From: Dongia rigui
GTDB lineage: Bacteria > Pseudomonadota > Alphaproteobacteria > Dongiales > Dongiaceae
DNA: 64,000 nucleotides
Direction: 5' to 3'
NCBI RefSeq assembly: GCF_034044635.1
Contig: NZ_JAXCLX010000001.1
Span: 930,001 to 994,000 of the forward strand
The position numbers and the translations under genes are program-made. The first letter of the stretch is position 1. Every line of letters begins with the position of its first letter. The notes under the pieces were generated by a model. The model was not told the DNA's origin, did not search any database, and saw nothing but the letters and a program-made list of their open reading frames with translations. Positions 1 to 9,667 of the stretch are shown piece by piece.

Positions 1-165
1 GCAGCAGGTAGACTGGAAACCGCGTCGGCGGCCGAGGCAGGATCGGCCGGGGACGGAAGCGGCAGTAATTTGGGAGATGGGCGGCCTCGGCTTTACGTAG
101 AACTGCGCCATAACGGCCAGCCATTCGATCCGGCGCCGATTTTCAAAACCAACAACAGCAACTAA
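1..165 (+). CDS. Murein hydrolase activator EnvC-like, C-terminal end (partial)
   Basis: Only the last 54 codons are in the window, open from base 1 to the TAA at 163-165. The end reads LYVELRHNGQPFDP, which matches the C-terminus of the LytM/M23 fold in EnvC-type proteins (pattern LYFEVRxNGxPxxP). EnvC-like proteins are periplasmic, usually catalytically degenerate, and activate septal amidases such as AmiC, whose gene is at 60691-62121 here. The stop is 15 bp before ctpA, so co-transcription is likely. A true M23 peptidase cannot be excluded because the metal-ligand region lies outside the window. Confidence 0.7.
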   Translation, partial: AAGRLETASAAEAGSAGDGSGSNLGDGRPRLYVELRHNGQPFDPAPIFKTNNSN

Positions 166-180
166 AGGTCATTTACGCAC

Positions 181-1596
181 ATGTTCCGCCAATCGCTCCT
201 CGTCGCCACCGCGCTGGCCGCCGGCATCATCATCGGCACCGTCGCTTTCGGCCCTGCACTGGTCCAGGCAGAATCCAACGCCACGACCGACGCGCCGCCG
301 GTCAACACCTATGAGCAGCTGAACCTGTTCGGCGAAGTGTTCGAGCGCGTGCGCGCCGCCTATGTCGAGCCGGTGAAGGACGACCAGCTCATCGAATCCG
401 CCATCAATGGCATGCTGACCTCGCTGGACCCGCATTCGAGCTATATGAATGCGAAGGAATACCAGGACATGCAGGTGCAGACCAAAGGCGAATTCGGCGG
501 TCTCGGCATCGAAGTCACCATGCAGGACGGCCTCATCAAGGTCGTGACGCCGATGGACGATACGCCCGCGGCCAAGGCCGGCATGCAGCCCGGCGACCTC
601 ATCGCCCAGATCGACGGCCAGCCGGTACAGGGCCTGTCGCTCAACGAAGCGGTCGAGAAGATGCGCGGCGAAATCGGCAGCAGTGTGACCCTCACCGTGC
701 TGCGTGGCGACCAGGATCCGTTCGAAGTCACCCTGAAGCGCGACGTCATCCAGTTGAAGTCGGTGCGCTGGGAACTTGAGGACGGCAATATCGGCTATGT
801 CCGCATCACCTCCTTCAGCGAGAAGACCGATAGCGGCCTGCGCGCCGCGATCGACGAACTGAAGAAGGCGACCAAGAACGACCTGCAAGGCCTGGTGCTG
901 GATCTCAGGAACAACCCGGGCGGTCTGCTCGACCAGGCGATTTCGGTCTCTGACGACTTCCTTGAAAAGGGCGAGATCGTTTCGACCCGCGGCCGCGATC
1001 CCAATGATGCCCAGCGCTGGAACGCCGAGAGCGGCGACATCATCGGTGGCAAGCCGATCATCGTGCTCATCAATGGCGGTTCGGCCTCGGCCTCGGAAAT
1101 CGTTTCCGGCGCCTTGCAGGATCACGGCCGTGCCGTGCTGATCGGCACCAAGTCGTTCGGCAAAGGCTCGGTACAGTCGATCATGGCGATCCCCGGCCAC
1201 GGCGCCATGCGCCTCACCACGGCGCGCTATTACACGCCGTCGGGCCGCTCGATCCAGGCCACTGGCATCGACCCCGACATCTTGGTGGAGCAGGCCAAGG
1301 TCGAGAAGCTCGGCGCCGAGAACCGGCCGCATGAATCCGATCTCAAGGGCGCCCTTGCCAACCCGGGCACGGGCGAAGGCCAGGAAGGCAAGAAGGACAC
1401 CGTGCCGGCGCAAGCGGTTGACCAGGCGCCCGGCACCGACACCAAGAAGGACGGCGAGAAGAAGGAAGACGCGACACCCTTCGTCGGTTCGGAACGTGAG
1501 CAGATCGCGCGCCCGGATGACGACTTCCAGCTGGCGCGTGCGCTCGATCTGCTCCGGGGTCTCAACCTCATCCAAGGAAAGTCAGCGGCGAACTGA
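181..1596 (+). CDS. ctpA: Carboxyl-terminal processing protease CtpA (S41 family)
   Basis: 471 aa. An N-terminal signal peptide or anchor covers about residues 1-30. A tail-protease N-terminal region follows, then a PDZ domain at about 95-185 and the S41 catalytic domain. The catalytic serine is S303 in GSASASEI, with K328 and Q332 in FGKGSVQ; the S-to-K spacing of 25 residues fits the Ser-Lys dyad of CtpA enzymes. The last 90 residues are a Lys/Asp/Pro-rich linker. These enzymes trim or degrade periplasmic proteins from unstructured C-termini, including murein hydrolases and lipoproteins. It sits between the EnvC-like gene and the YibQ-like gene, a common alphaproteobacterial order. Confidence 0.95.
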   Translation: MFRQSLLVATALAAGIIIGTVAFGPALVQAESNATTDAPPVNTYEQLNLFGEVFERVRAAYVEPVKDDQLIESAINGMLTSLDPHSSYMNAKEYQDMQVQTKGEFGGLGIEVTMQDGLIKVVTPMDDTPAAKAGMQPGDLIAQIDGQPVQGLSLNEAVEKMRGEIGSSVTLTVLRGDQDPFEVTLKRDVIQLKSVRWELEDGNIGYVRITSFSEKTDSGLRAAIDELKKATKNDLQGLVLDLRNNPGGLLDQAISVSDDFLEKGEIVSTRGRDPNDAQRWNAESGDIIGGKPIIVLINGGSASASEIVSGALQDHGRAVLIGTKSFGKGSVQSIMAIPGHGAMRLTTARYYTPSGRSIQATGIDPDILVEQAKVEKLGAENRPHESDLKGALANPGTGEGQEGKKDTVPAQAVDQAPGTDTKKDGEKKEDATPFVGSEREQIARPDDDFQLARALDLLRGLNLIQGKSAAN

Positions 1597-1613
1597 CCCC
1601 GCCAGCGCGACAG

Positions 1614-2753
1614 ATGCGCGCCAAGCGAGACGAGCCCGGTGACATGCCGGGTCGCGATACTGGGCCGCTCGATCCCTACCCACCCGTGACCAGCGGGCGT
1701 GGTGGCTGGATCGGCGGCCCAGGCTTTATCTTCCTCGTCCTCATCCTGCTGATCCTTGCTGGCGCAGGGCTCTATCTGCAGGCGACCGGCCAGTTGGCTG
1801 GCCTGCTGGCACAAGGCGGCCAGATCATCGATCTTGGCCGCACGCCGGATCCGGCCACGACATCAGCCTCGGAAGATGGACCGGCACTGCAGTCGATGGC
1901 GTCGATGGATGCGGCGCCAGCCCCGGCGGCACCGGTGAAGCCGCTGGTGCTGGCGGCGATGGGCCCGGCCGAGTTGCTGGAGAAGCGTCCGCCGCCCAAA
2001 TCATTGCGCCTCGTGCCGGGCGAGTTCGACCAGCCGCCGGTCCTGCGCTTCTCGCGTCCAGCCCTGTTCCTCGGCACCCGCGCGCGCATCGGCGTGCTGG
2101 TCACGGGCCTCGGCCTCAATCGCGGTGTCACGGCGGCGGCTATCGCCGATCTGCCGCCAGAAATCACCTTGAGCTTCAGCCCCTATGCGCCGGAGCTTGC
2201 TGCCTGGATCGACGCCGCGCAGGCTTACGGCCACGAGGTGCTGCTCGACCTGCCGCTGGAGCCGCGGAACTATCCGCAGGATGATCCGGGGCCGCTGGGG
2301 CTGCTCACCGCCCTCAACGCGGAGGAAAATCTGCGCCGCCTCGGCGAACTCCTGAAAGAATCGGATGGCGTTGCTGGACTGGCCACGCAATTCGGCGACC
2401 GGTTCCTTGCCGACGAGACGGCCCTGCGCCCGATCCTTTCGGAACTGGGTCAGCGCGGATTGGGACTGGTCACCAGCGCCGACCTGGCTGATGCGACCAC
2501 CGGCATGGCCGACGCACCCCTGCATATTCGCGTTGACGAAATGCTGCCGCAGGATGCCTCGCGCCAGGCGCTGACGGCAGAGATCGAAGGTCTGCTCGCC
2601 GCCGCCAAGGCGAAGGGAAAAGTGCTGACGGCCGTTCCGGCCTATCCGCTTTCCATCGCCGCCTTGACGAGCCTCACGGCGGCAGCCAAGGATCGGGGCA
2701 TGGCGCTGGTCCCGGCCACTGCCTTCCTCAACAGACAAGGAACGGCCCCATGA
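1614..2753 (+). CDS. Divergent polysaccharide deacetylase family protein (YibQ-like)
   Basis: 379 aa. It has a short cytoplasmic N-terminus, one membrane segment at about residues 38-60 (FIFLVLILLILAGAGLYL), a Pro/Ala-rich linker, and a C-terminal domain of about 220 residues beginning near RIGVLVTGLGLNRGVT. That opening resembles the divergent polysaccharide deacetylase (DUF610/YibQ) family, in which the beta-barrel fold is kept but catalysis is uncertain. The LLDLPLEPRNYP segment is also typical. It lies 17 bp after ctpA, and its stop overlaps the rppH start (ATGA). The role is presumably in the cell envelope; the substrate is unknown. Confidence 0.8.
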   Translation: MRAKRDEPGDMPGRDTGPLDPYPPVTSGRGGWIGGPGFIFLVLILLILAGAGLYLQATGQLAGLLAQGGQIIDLGRTPDPATTSASEDGPALQSMASMDAAPAPAAPVKPLVLAAMGPAELLEKRPPPKSLRLVPGEFDQPPVLRFSRPALFLGTRARIGVLVTGLGLNRGVTAAAIADLPPEITLSFSPYAPELAAWIDAAQAYGHEVLLDLPLEPRNYPQDDPGPLGLLTALNAEENLRRLGELLKESDGVAGLATQFGDRFLADETALRPILSELGQRGLGLVTSADLADATTGMADAPLHIRVDEMLPQDASRQALTAEIEGLLAAAKAKGKVLTAVPAYPLSIAALTSLTAAAKDRGMALVPATAFLNRQGTAP

Positions 2754-3238
2754 GCGCAATCACCGATATCGAGATTGACCAGCTGCCTTATCGCAAAGGT
2801 GTTGGCATCGTGCTGTTAAACGGGCACGACCTGGTCTTCGTGGCACAGCGCCTCGACAGCCCGGAACCTGCTTGGCAGATGCCCCAGGGCGGTATCGACA
2901 AGGGCGAGGAACCGATCGCCGCCGCCTGGCGCGAGCTTTATGAGGAGACGGGCGTCAAATCAGCGGTGCTGATCGCCGAGACGCCGGACTGGCTGCGCTA
3001 CGATCTGCCGCGCGAGCTCGTGCCGCATATCTGGAAGGGCCGTTATCGCGGGCAGAAGCAGAAATGGTTCGCCTTCCGCTTCACCGGCACCGATGCCGAG
3101 ATCAACATCAACGGCGAGCACCCGGAATTCAGCGAGTGGCGCTGGGCCGATTTCAAAAAAACGCCTGATCTCATCGTCGCCTTCAAGCGCCCGCTCTATG
3201 AGCAGGTGGTCAGTGCCTTTGGGCATTTGGTGGGGTAA
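2750..3238 (+). CDS. rppH: RNA pyrophosphohydrolase RppH (Nudix)
   Basis: 162 aa, the usual length. The full Nudix box runs from G47 to V69 (G-x5-E-x7-RELYEETGV) with catalytic glutamates at E65 and E66. Flanking RppH signatures are present: YRKGVGIVLLN near the start and WQMPQGGID before the box. RppH removes pyrophosphate from 5'-triphosphorylated RNA and so starts RNase E-dependent decay; the rne gene is at the other end of the window. The start ATG overlaps the preceding stop (ATGA), indicating translational coupling. Confidence 0.95.
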   Translation: MSAITDIEIDQLPYRKGVGIVLLNGHDLVFVAQRLDSPEPAWQMPQGGIDKGEEPIAAAWRELYEETGVKSAVLIAETPDWLRYDLPRELVPHIWKGRYRGQKQKWFAFRFTGTDAEININGEHPEFSEWRWADFKKTPDLIVAFKRPLYEQVVSAFGHLVG

Positions 3239-3252
3239 CAACTCCCAGAAGA

Positions 3253-3334
3253 CGTCATGCCCGGGCTTGACCCGGGCATCCACTCTCTCTCCGTTGCAAC
3301 AGTGGATCCCCGGGTCTTCGCCCGGGGATGACGA
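3253..3334. repeat. Double-hairpin palindromic intergenic repeat, copy 1
   Basis: Two GC-rich hairpins stand back to back: ATGCCCGGG-cttga-CCCGGGCAT at about 3258-3280, and ATCCCCGGG...CCCGGGGAT at about 3306-3329. They are flanked by cgtcat / atgacg and joined through mirrored atccact / agtggat. The same architecture recurs at 48626-48703. It resembles the REP-like elements often found between genes in alphaproteobacteria. Here it lies between the convergent genes rppH and acs and may act as a bidirectional transcription end. Confidence 0.85.
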
Positions 3335-3346
3335 CTGATATGTGGC

Positions 3347-5284
3347 CTACCTGTTCATCCGGTTGTCGACCAGATCGGTCACCACGTTGGGATCGGCGAG
3401 CGTCGAAGTATCGCCGAGGGCGCCGTATTCGTTTTCGGCGATCTTGCGCAGGATTCGGCGCATGATCTTCCCCGAACGCGTCTTGGGCAGGCCCGGCGCC
3501 CATTGGATGAGGTCGGGGGCTGCGATCGGCCCGATCTCCTTACGCACCCACAGCACCAACTCTTTGCGCAATTCCTCGGTCGCAGTGACGCCGGTCTTCA
3601 AGGTCACATAGGCGTAGATGCCCTGCCCCTTGATGTCGTGGGGATAACCGACAACGGCGGCCTCGGCGACTTGCGGATGCGCCACGAGGGCACTTTCCAC
3701 TTCCGCCGTGCCCATGCGATGGCCGGAGACATTGATGACGTCGTCGACGCGGCCCGTGATCCAATAATAGCCGTCGGCATCGCGCCGGCAGCCGTCACCG
3801 GTGAAGTACTTGCCCGGATAGGCACTGAAATAGGTCTCGGCGAAGCGTTTGTGATCGCCATAGACCGTGCGCATCTGCCCCGGCCAGGAATCCGCAATGC
3901 ACAGATTGCCCTCGCATGCCCCTTCGAGCACGTTGCCATTTGCGTCAACGATCTGCGGCATCACGCCGGGCAGCGGCTTGGTGGCCGAACCAGGTTTCGT
4001 CTTCGTGGCACCAGGCAAAGGCGAAATGAGGATGCCGCCGGTTTCCGTCTGCCACCAGGTATCGACAATGGGGCAGCGGTTCTTGCCGATGACGCGGTGA
4101 TACCACAGCCACGCTTCGGGATTGATCGGTTCGCCCACCGAGCCGAGGAGACGCAGGCTGTCCAGCTTGCATTTCTGCACCGGTGCCTCGCCCTCGCGCA
4201 TAAGCGCGCGGATCGCGGTCGGGGCAGTGTAGAAGATATTGACCTTGTGCTTGTCGCAGACCTGCCAGAAACGCGAGGAATCGGGATAGTTCGGCACACC
4301 TTCGAACATGAGCGTCGTGGCACCGTTGGCGAGCGGGCCATAGACGATGTAGCTGTGCCCGGTCACCCAGCCCACATCCGCCGTGCACCAATAGATATCG
4401 CCCTCGTGATAATCGAAGACGTATTGATGGGTGAAGGAGGCATAGACCAGATAGCCGCCCGAGGTGTGGAGCACGCCCTTGGGTTTGCCAGTAGAACCCG
4501 ACGTATAGAGGATGAAGAGCGGGTCTTCGGCATTCATCGCCTCGGCCGGGCAGTCGGGCGAAACCTTGGCCGCTTCCTCGTGATACCAGACATCGCGGCC
4601 CGATTTCATCTCGACATTGCCACCGGTACGCTTCACCACGATGCAGGCCGAGACATCCGGGCACTGCTTCAACGCGGCGTCGACATTGGCTTTCAGCGGC
4701 ACCTTCTTGCCGCCGCGCAGGCCCTCATCGGCCGTGATGACGACACGGGAGTCGCAATCGACGATGCGCCCAGCCAGGCTGTCTGGCGAAAAGCCGCCGA
4801 AGACCACGGAATGCACGGCACCGATGCGGGCGCAGGCCAGCATGGCGTAGGCAGCCTCGGGAATCATCGGCATGTAGATGGTGACGCGGTCGCCCTTCTT
4901 GACGCCCTTGGCCTTCAACACATTGGACATGCGGCCGACATGCTCGGCCAGTTCGCCATAGGTGATGTGCTTTGATTCAGAAGGGTCGTCGCCTTCCCAG
5001 ATGATCGCCGTCTGCTTGGCGCGCTTGGCGAGGTGGCGATCGATGCAATTGGCGGCCACATTGAGGGTGCCGTCGTGATACCAGCGGATTCGGACCGCGC
5101 CGGTATAGTCGACATCCTTCACCTGGGTATAGGGCTTGATCCAGTCGACGCGGCGTCCCTGCTCGCCCCAGAAGCCGGCATTGTCCTCGACCGACTTCTT
5201 GTACATGGCATCGTATTGCGCCGCATTGACGAGAGCGCGCGCGGCGGAACTCGCCGGCACATCGAAAACCTGCTGATCACTCAT
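3347..5284 (-). CDS. acs: Acetyl-CoA synthetase (AMP-forming)
   Basis: 645 aa. It activates acetate to acetyl-CoA through acetyl-AMP. Visible ANL-superfamily motifs are the phosphate loop [12 protein letters not shown], the acetate/adenine region WWQTETGG, the hinge region [19 protein letters not shown], and the C-terminal acetylation-site motif [12 protein letters not shown]. The start at MSDQQVF (5284) is chosen over an ATG six codons upstream because GGGAGG lies about 10 nt before it. It is monocistronic, convergent with rppH and separated from it by the palindromic repeat. Confidence 0.97.
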   Translation of the reverse strand: MSDQQVFDVPASSAARALVNAAQYDAMYKKSVEDNAGFWGEQGRRVDWIKPYTQVKDVDYTGAVRIRWYHDGTLNVAANCIDRHLAKRAKQTAIIWEGDDPSESKHITYGELAEHVGRMSNVLKAKGVKKGDRVTIYMPMIPEAAYAMLACARIGAVHSVVFGGFSPDSLAGRIVDCDSRVVITADEGLRGGKKVPLKANVDAALKQCPDVSACIVVKRTGGNVEMKSGRDVWYHEEAAKVSPDCPAEAMNAEDPLFILYTSGSTGKPKGVLHTSGGYLVYASFTHQYVFDYHEGDIYWCTADVGWVTGHSYIVYGPLANGATTLMFEGVPNYPDSSRFWQVCDKHKVNIFYTAPTAIRALMREGEAPVQKCKLDSLRLLGSVGEPINPEAWLWYHRVIGKNRCPIVDTWWQTETGGILISPLPGATKTKPGSATKPLPGVMPQIVDANGNVLEGACEGNLCIADSWPGQMRTVYGDHKRFAETYFSAYPGKYFTGDGCRRDADGYYWITGRVDDVINVSGHRMGTAEVESALVAHPQVAEAAVVGYPHDIKGQGIYAYVTLKTGVTATEELRKELVLWVRKEIGPIAAPDLIQWAPGLPKTRSGKIMRRILRKIAENEYGALGDTSTLADPNVVTDLVDNRMNR

Positions 5285-5420
5285 ACCCGCCGGGCCTCCC
5301 AACCCGAGAAATCGTCTTGTTTTTCAAGGCGTCGGAGCGTATCCGCCAACGCCTTATCAAGATCGATTATCGACAGATCGCATGGCCGTTACAAGACTTT
5401 GCCGCATTGCGACAAAGGAA

Positions 5421-5448
5421 CGGCCGGGATGCGAGTGCACCCCGGCCG
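5421..5448 (-). terminator. Probable terminator of the chemoreceptor gene
   Basis: An inverted repeat CGGCCGGG / CCCGGCCG with an 11-12 nt loop lies about 70 bp downstream of the chemoreceptor stop. On the minus strand it is followed by a weakly T-rich run (ttcctttg). Confidence 0.5.
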
Positions 5449-5518
5449 GGCCGGAAAAGATATCCCTACAAAAGGCGTAGGGGACGCGCGGCCATGCCGC
5501 GCAAATGCGAAGCGATTG

Positions 5519-7594
5519 CTAGCGCGCCTGCACCTTTGTGAGGAACGCTTCGACTGCCTGCCTGAGATTGGTCTGCTCGCGCAGCATGCCTTCAAGCGAA
5601 TTGGTCACATCGGTTGCAGCCGACCCTGTGCGGTGGCTCGATTCCGCCACCACGGCGATGGTATGGGTCACTTCCTGGGTGCCCTGCGCCGCCTGCTGGA
5701 CGCTGCTGGCAATTTCACCGGTGGCCGCACCCTGTTCTTCGACAGCAGCGGCGATGGCCGTGGCACCTTCGCTGATGGCGTTGATCGAGACCGTGATGTC
5801 GCGGATCGCGATGACCGCCTGATTGGTGGTCGTTTGGATCTCGGTCACCAGTTCAGAAATCTCCTGTGTGGCCTTGGAGGTCTGGCCGGCGAGGTTCTTC
5901 ACCTCGGAGGCGACAACCGCGAAACCCTTGCCGGCATCGCCAGCGCGCGCCGCCTCGATGGTGGCATTGAGGGCCAGAAGGTTGGTCTGGGCCGCGATCT
6001 CACTGATCAGCCCCAGCACGTCGCCGATCCGCTGGGCCGATTTCGCCAGCGCGTCGAAGGTCCGGTTGGTCTCCTCGGCCTTCAACACCGCCGCCTTCGA
6101 GCCATCTGCGCTGCTGGTCACGCGTTGCGAGATCTCGGCGATGGAAGCCGAAAGTTCCTCAGTCGCTGCGGCCACGGTTTGCACATTGCCCGCTGCCTGA
6201 TTGGCGGCATTGGCGACCGTCTGGGCCTGGGTGCTGGAATTGGTCGCGGTGTCGCGCATTGTGTCTGCGGTGCTGCGCAACGAGTCCGTGGCCTGACTGA
6301 TCGTCACCAACGATTGTTTGACCTGATTGTCAAACTGGCGGCAAAGCTCCTGCAACTCGCGCGCCTTTTCCAGTTCTGCCGCAGAACGCTTCTGCGCTTC
6401 AGCCTCCAGGCGCTCGGCCTCAAGGGCGCTGATGCGCAGGCTTTCAAGTGCCGTCGAGAGCTTGCCCAGTTCGTCGGGCTGCACCGGTGCCGGGACGGGG
6501 TCGACAAAGTTGCGGTCGGTCAGCTTGCCGACGGCAATCATCAGTTTGTGAATGGGGCGCGAGAACCGGTTGAGAACCGACCAGATGCCGATGACCGCAA
6601 GAAGCAGGGCAACACCCAACCCAATGAGGGCCGCGACCAGCGTCAGCAGCGCGGCGCTCTTTCTCTCTTCGACATGGGCCTTCGATTGGTCGAAAGCCGT
6701 AAAGCTGATTGCCAGCATCGGCTTGAACGGCGCGTTGCAAAGGTCGCTGAACGCCTTGGCTTCCATGGCCGGCTTGCCGCTGCCGTCAAATTTGGCGACC
6801 AGATCATTCATCTGCTTTTGCGTATCCTCGGTAACACCCCGTGCCTTCTCAACGACCTCTTTGATCTCCGGCAGTGTGCCGGGCGTCGCCAGCAATTCGT
6901 CGAGGACGATCCAGGCGCCTTTATAAACGCCGATACCTTCGTGCCATTCGTTGGTCTTTTCCGGGGTAAGCGGCTCGCTCTTGGCCGCCGGTGTCCGCAA
7001 CAAGGTGCATTGCGGTCCATAGTTGTCGCGCAGCATCCAGCCGATACGCCGCACCTGAACCATCTCCGCCAGGAACGGATCCTGCAGGCGCACCAGATTG
7101 CCCATCGCCGTCGAAATTTCCGTAAAGGCGCCAAAGCCGCCATAGACAGCCGTACGCCAATCCATCGTGCGCTTGAGATCGCGTTGGTCCTTGGGGAGCG
7201 CCGCTTCGTCGTAGATGGCTTTCTGAATGTCCTTCACCGCCTTCAGCTTGGCATCGACATTGGCGAGAAACTGGTCCTTGCCGTCGAGTTCCAGGCCCCT
7301 CACCGCCTCGATCGCTGCTTGGGCGCTGGCATCTGCCTTCGCCACGACGGCATCGATTGTTGCCTTGGGATCGTCTTCGGTCTGAATAGCCGTTTGCGTC
7401 GTGCCGATCTGGCCGCGCACATCAATGACGGCCTGGAACACAGTGCGGTCGGTGTTCACCGCCTGCAGCGCAAAGCTCGAGGCGGAGTAATCGTGCCAAG
7501 CGTTAATCGCAAAAATACCCATGGCCACAACCAGGCCCGTTAAAATAATGACCTGCAGTGTGATGAGCAGATTCGAAATCGACGATTTGAACAC
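5519..7594 (-). CDS. Methyl-accepting chemotaxis protein
   Basis: 691 aa from a proposed GTG start at 7594. The first membrane segment is [22 protein letters not shown] periplasmic sensor region of about 320 residues follows, containing Cys in PQCTLL and DLCNAPF. Then come a second membrane segment ([19 protein letters not shown]), a HAMP region and the signalling domain, whose hairpin tip carries the conserved [19 protein letters not shown]. The GTG is preferred over the ATG at 7720 because GTGAGG lies 6 nt upstream of it and the longer version would run through a palindrome at 7678-7723. No CheA/W/Y genes are nearby, so this is an orphan receptor; its ligand is unknown. Confidence 0.9.
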   Translation of the reverse strand: MFKSSISNLLITLQVIILTGLVVAMGIFAINAWHDYSASSFALQAVNTDRTVFQAVIDVRGQIGTTQTAIQTEDDPKATIDAVVAKADASAQAAIEAVRGLELDGKDQFLANVDAKLKAVKDIQKAIYDEAALPKDQRDLKRTMDWRTAVYGGFGAFTEISTAMGNLVRLQDPFLAEMVQVRRIGWMLRDNYGPQCTLLRTPAAKSEPLTPEKTNEWHEGIGVYKGAWIVLDELLATPGTLPEIKEVVEKARGVTEDTQKQMNDLVAKFDGSGKPAMEAKAFSDLCNAPFKPMLAISFTAFDQSKAHVEERKSAALLTLVAALIGLGVALLLAVIGIWSVLNRFSRPIHKLMIAVGKLTDRNFVDPVPAPVQPDELGKLSTALESLRISALEAERLEAEAQKRSAAELEKARELQELCRQFDNQVKQSLVTISQATDSLRSTADTMRDTATNSSTQAQTVANAANQAAGNVQTVAAATEELSASIAEISQRVTSSADGSKAAVLKAEETNRTFDALAKSAQRIGDVLGLISEIAAQTNLLALNATIEAARAGDAGKGFAVVASEVKNLAGQTSKATQEISELVTEIQTTTNQAVIAIRDITVSINAISEGATAIAAAVEEQGAATGEIASSVQQAAQGTQEVTHTIAVVAESSHRTGSAATDVTNSLEGMLREQTNLRQAVEAFLTKVQAR

Positions 7595-7603
7595 GGTTGG
7601 CCT

Positions 7604-7638
7604 CACGATTATCGATGCAAATGTCTGACGATTATCGT
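7604..7638. promoter_or_regulatory. Direct repeat upstream of the chemoreceptor gene
   Basis: The sequence acgattatcg occurs twice, at about 7605-7614 and 7628-7637 (period about 23 bp), just upstream of the proposed GTG start. The position fits an operator or promoter element. No matching regulator is known to me. Confidence 0.3.
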
Positions 7639-7677
7639 GCGCAAAACCTGTGTATTTAGTTAACCCACGAGAATAAA

Positions 7678-7723
7678 CCTTTGGAAGATCTAGGCTTAAA
7701 TTCAAGATTAGATCTCCCAAAGG
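7678..7723. terminator. 15-bp inverted repeat between creD and the chemoreceptor gene
   Basis: Arms cctttggaagatcta (7678-7692) and tagatctcccaaagg (7709-7723) match at 14 of 15 positions around a 16-nt spacer that is itself partly self-complementary. Read on the minus strand it lies about 40 bp past the creD stop and is followed by tttattc, so it may end creD transcription. An operator for the chemoreceptor gene is the alternative. Confidence 0.5.
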
Positions 7724-7763
7724 TAAATATTCATAGGCTCATTACTGTAATGTCCGTGTGTTC

Positions 7764-9155
7764 CTATGCCCGTGCGGCGGCGTCTTCGCCGATGGCGTAC
7801 CAATCCACTTTCCGGGTCGCCACCATGGTGAGGACCAGGATCAGCAGCAGGCCGATCGTGCCGGAAAGCAGCGCATAACTTTCCATCTGCAACAGCACAT
7901 ACATGTATCCATGAAGTGCCGCGAGGATGAGGCCGGTGAGCAGGCCGATGAAACGCCGGATGGTGGCACCGGCATAGGTGGCGACGATGGCGATATCGAC
8001 CAGGCTGGCGATCAGATAGGCGCCGCCGAACGACATTTGCTCGGCCAATGACAGCAGCAGCAGATAGAAGAGCGAGATCGCCGCGCCGATCAGCAGATAT
8101 TGCACCAGATGCACGCGGTCGCGCTTCAGCAAACCCATGAGGAAGATGGTGCCGAAAGTGAGCGCCACCACCAGCATGCCGTATTTGACGATGCGGTCGG
8201 TCTGCTGGTGCACATCGCCGGGTTCGGTCAGCGCCACGCCGACGACATTCATGCCGGCGGTATCGAGGCTGAACTCGCCGTCGCGCCAGGCCAGCGGAAT
8301 GCCCGTTGCCAGGTGATTGATCGACCAATGGCCGCTGAAACCGTCCTTGGTGATCTCGCGCGACGCGGGCAGCGGCGAACCGATGAAATTGGGATGCGGC
8401 CAATCGCTGGAAAGATCGATCTCGCTCTGGCCACCCAGCGGCCAGATGCTCAATGAATCGCGGCCGTTCAGCGCCAGCTTGATCGAGTAATCGAAGGGCT
8501 TGCCGGCGCCAAGATCAAGGTCGGCGCGGAGGCCCTGCCCGCGCGGATGCTGCGGGAGGAGACCGGCATCGACCTTCTGTGCCTTGCCATCAACACTGAG
8601 ATCGATCGAGCGCAAGGCACGGGCACCCGGCAGCAGAATGGCCAGGCTCGCCTCGTTCCAATAGATCTGGTCCGGCGACACATTCCAGCGCGTAAAATCC
8701 GGCGCCTCGAAATGCCCGTTGATGGTGAGGTCGGCGCCATAAACCAGCACCTCATAGATGCTCTTGTGGCGCTTCTCGACCTTGGTCTTGGCAACGATGT
8801 GATTGGCGGCCGGCAGGAAGGTCGCATAATGCCGGATGCGGGTCAGCAGCTCGGTGCCATCGGCCTTGGGCCGCATTTCCATCGTGTCATAGGGGATTAC
8901 CAGCACGGGGGCACTCACGGCCTGGAGCGGCCCCCATTGTTCGCCCACCTCGGCGATGACATCGAGCTTGCGCTGCGCCCGCTCCTGCACTACGCCCTCC
9001 ACCATGCCGAGCGGGATCATCATCGCCAGGATGAGCAGGCTGAGAAAAAGAATGCGCTTGGCGGCCTCGAAACCGGAGCCGCGCCAGCGCCTGGCCCAGG
9101 GATTGGGGGCCGAGATTGGCTCGGGCGGTTGGTCGGCGAATGTGGAATCAGTCAT
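7764..9155 (-). CDS. creD: Inner-membrane protein of the CreD family
   Basis: 463 aa, typical family length. The N-terminal membrane segment is at about residues 34-55 (ILFLSLLILAMMIPLGMV). A long periplasmic domain follows, with the family-typical DLSVDGKAQ-type segments and the conserved DVHQQTDRIVKYGMLVVALTF. About five C-terminal membrane segments close the protein. In enterobacteria creD is regulated by the CreBC two-component system and linked to envelope integrity and beta-lactam or colicin response; no creBC genes are visible here. The start codon lies directly after a hairpin that contains its ribosome-binding sequence. Confidence 0.9.
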   Translation of the reverse strand: MTDSTFADQPPEPISAPNPWARRWRGSGFEAAKRILFLSLLILAMMIPLGMVEGVVQERAQRKLDVIAEVGEQWGPLQAVSAPVLVIPYDTMEMRPKADGTELLTRIRHYATFLPAANHIVAKTKVEKRHKSIYEVLVYGADLTINGHFEAPDFTRWNVSPDQIYWNEASLAILLPGARALRSIDLSVDGKAQKVDAGLLPQHPRGQGLRADLDLGAGKPFDYSIKLALNGRDSLSIWPLGGQSEIDLSSDWPHPNFIGSPLPASREITKDGFSGHWSINHLATGIPLAWRDGEFSLDTAGMNVVGVALTEPGDVHQQTDRIVKYGMLVVALTFGTIFLMGLLKRDRVHLVQYLLIGAAISLFYLLLLSLAEQMSFGGAYLIASLVDIAIVATYAGATIRRFIGLLTGLILAALHGYMYVLLQMESYALLSGTIGLLLILVLTMVATRKVDWYAIGEDAAARA

Positions 9156-9157
9156 GA

Positions 9158-9186
9158 AAAACCCCTGTCAGTTGCGTGAACAGGGG
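9158..9186 (-). terminator. Hairpin with T-tract just before creD start
   Basis: On the minus strand CCCCTGT (9180-9186) pairs with ACAGGGG (9162-9168) around an 11-nt loop and is followed by TTTTTC, then the creD ATG. It looks like the intrinsic terminator of the upstream tsaD-yciI-EVE operon. AGGGG in its 3' arm is also the only Shine-Dalgarno candidate for creD, so folding would hide it. Confidence 0.6.
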
Positions 9187-9253
9187 CTTTGTCGCTTTGG
9201 ATCCTGTCAGACCGGGGACGGGATCATGGCAAGATCGGGGCCATAGTTGGATT

Positions 9254-9667
9254 TCAGGGCTTCACGCCGCCCATCTTGCAGATGAGCTTCCATTGTGCCG
9301 GCGTGATCGGCATCACGGATAGGCGCGATTGCTTGATGAGGGCGATGTCGGCCAAGGCCGGCTCGGCCTTGATTGCCTGCAAGGTCACAGGCGTCTTCAA
9401 GGGCCGCGACGGCTTCACATCCACCATGCCGAACCTGCCGCTCTCATCGGTGTGGTCCGGGTAGTATTCCTTGGCGATCTCGCAGATGCCGACGATCTCC
9501 AGTCCCTCATTGGAATGATAGAAGAAGGCTTCATCGCCCTTCTTCATCGCCTTGAGGTTGTTGGCGGCCTGGTAATTGCGGACACCGTTCCAGAAGGTCT
9601 TGCCGTCCTTCACCAACTGGTCCCAGGCATATTTGACGGGTTCCGATTTCACCAACCAATGGTTCAT
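9254..9667 (-). CDS. EVE domain-containing protein
   Basis: 137 aa. It is a single EVE domain (PUA-like fold) beginning NHWLVKSEPVKYAWDQL, with the conserved WNGVRNYQAANNL and FYHSNEGLEIVG segments. EVE proteins resemble YTH domains and are thought to recognise modified bases in nucleic acid; the target is unknown. Its start overlaps the yciI-like stop by 4 bp (ATGA), and the operon begins with tsaD, a tRNA-modification gene, which fits a nucleic-acid role. Confidence 0.92.
   Translation of the reverse strand: MNHWLVKSEPVKYAWDQLVKDGKTFWNGVRNYQAANNLKAMKKGDEAFFYHSNEGLEIVGICEIAKEYYPDHTDESGRFGMVDVKPSRPLKTPVTLQAIKAEPALADIALIKQSRLSVMPITPAQWKLICKMGGVKP

Noticed and set aside
169-1575. Long minus-strand open frame opposite ctpA, and similar long frames opposite acs, mrcA and the dcw genes
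   Set aside because: In high-GC DNA the antisense of real genes stays open; these proteins are His/Arg/Gly-rich and lack domains.
5033-7543. 836-codon plus-strand frame opposite the chemoreceptor
   Set aside because: Antisense shadow; the minus strand encodes a clear MCP signalling domain.
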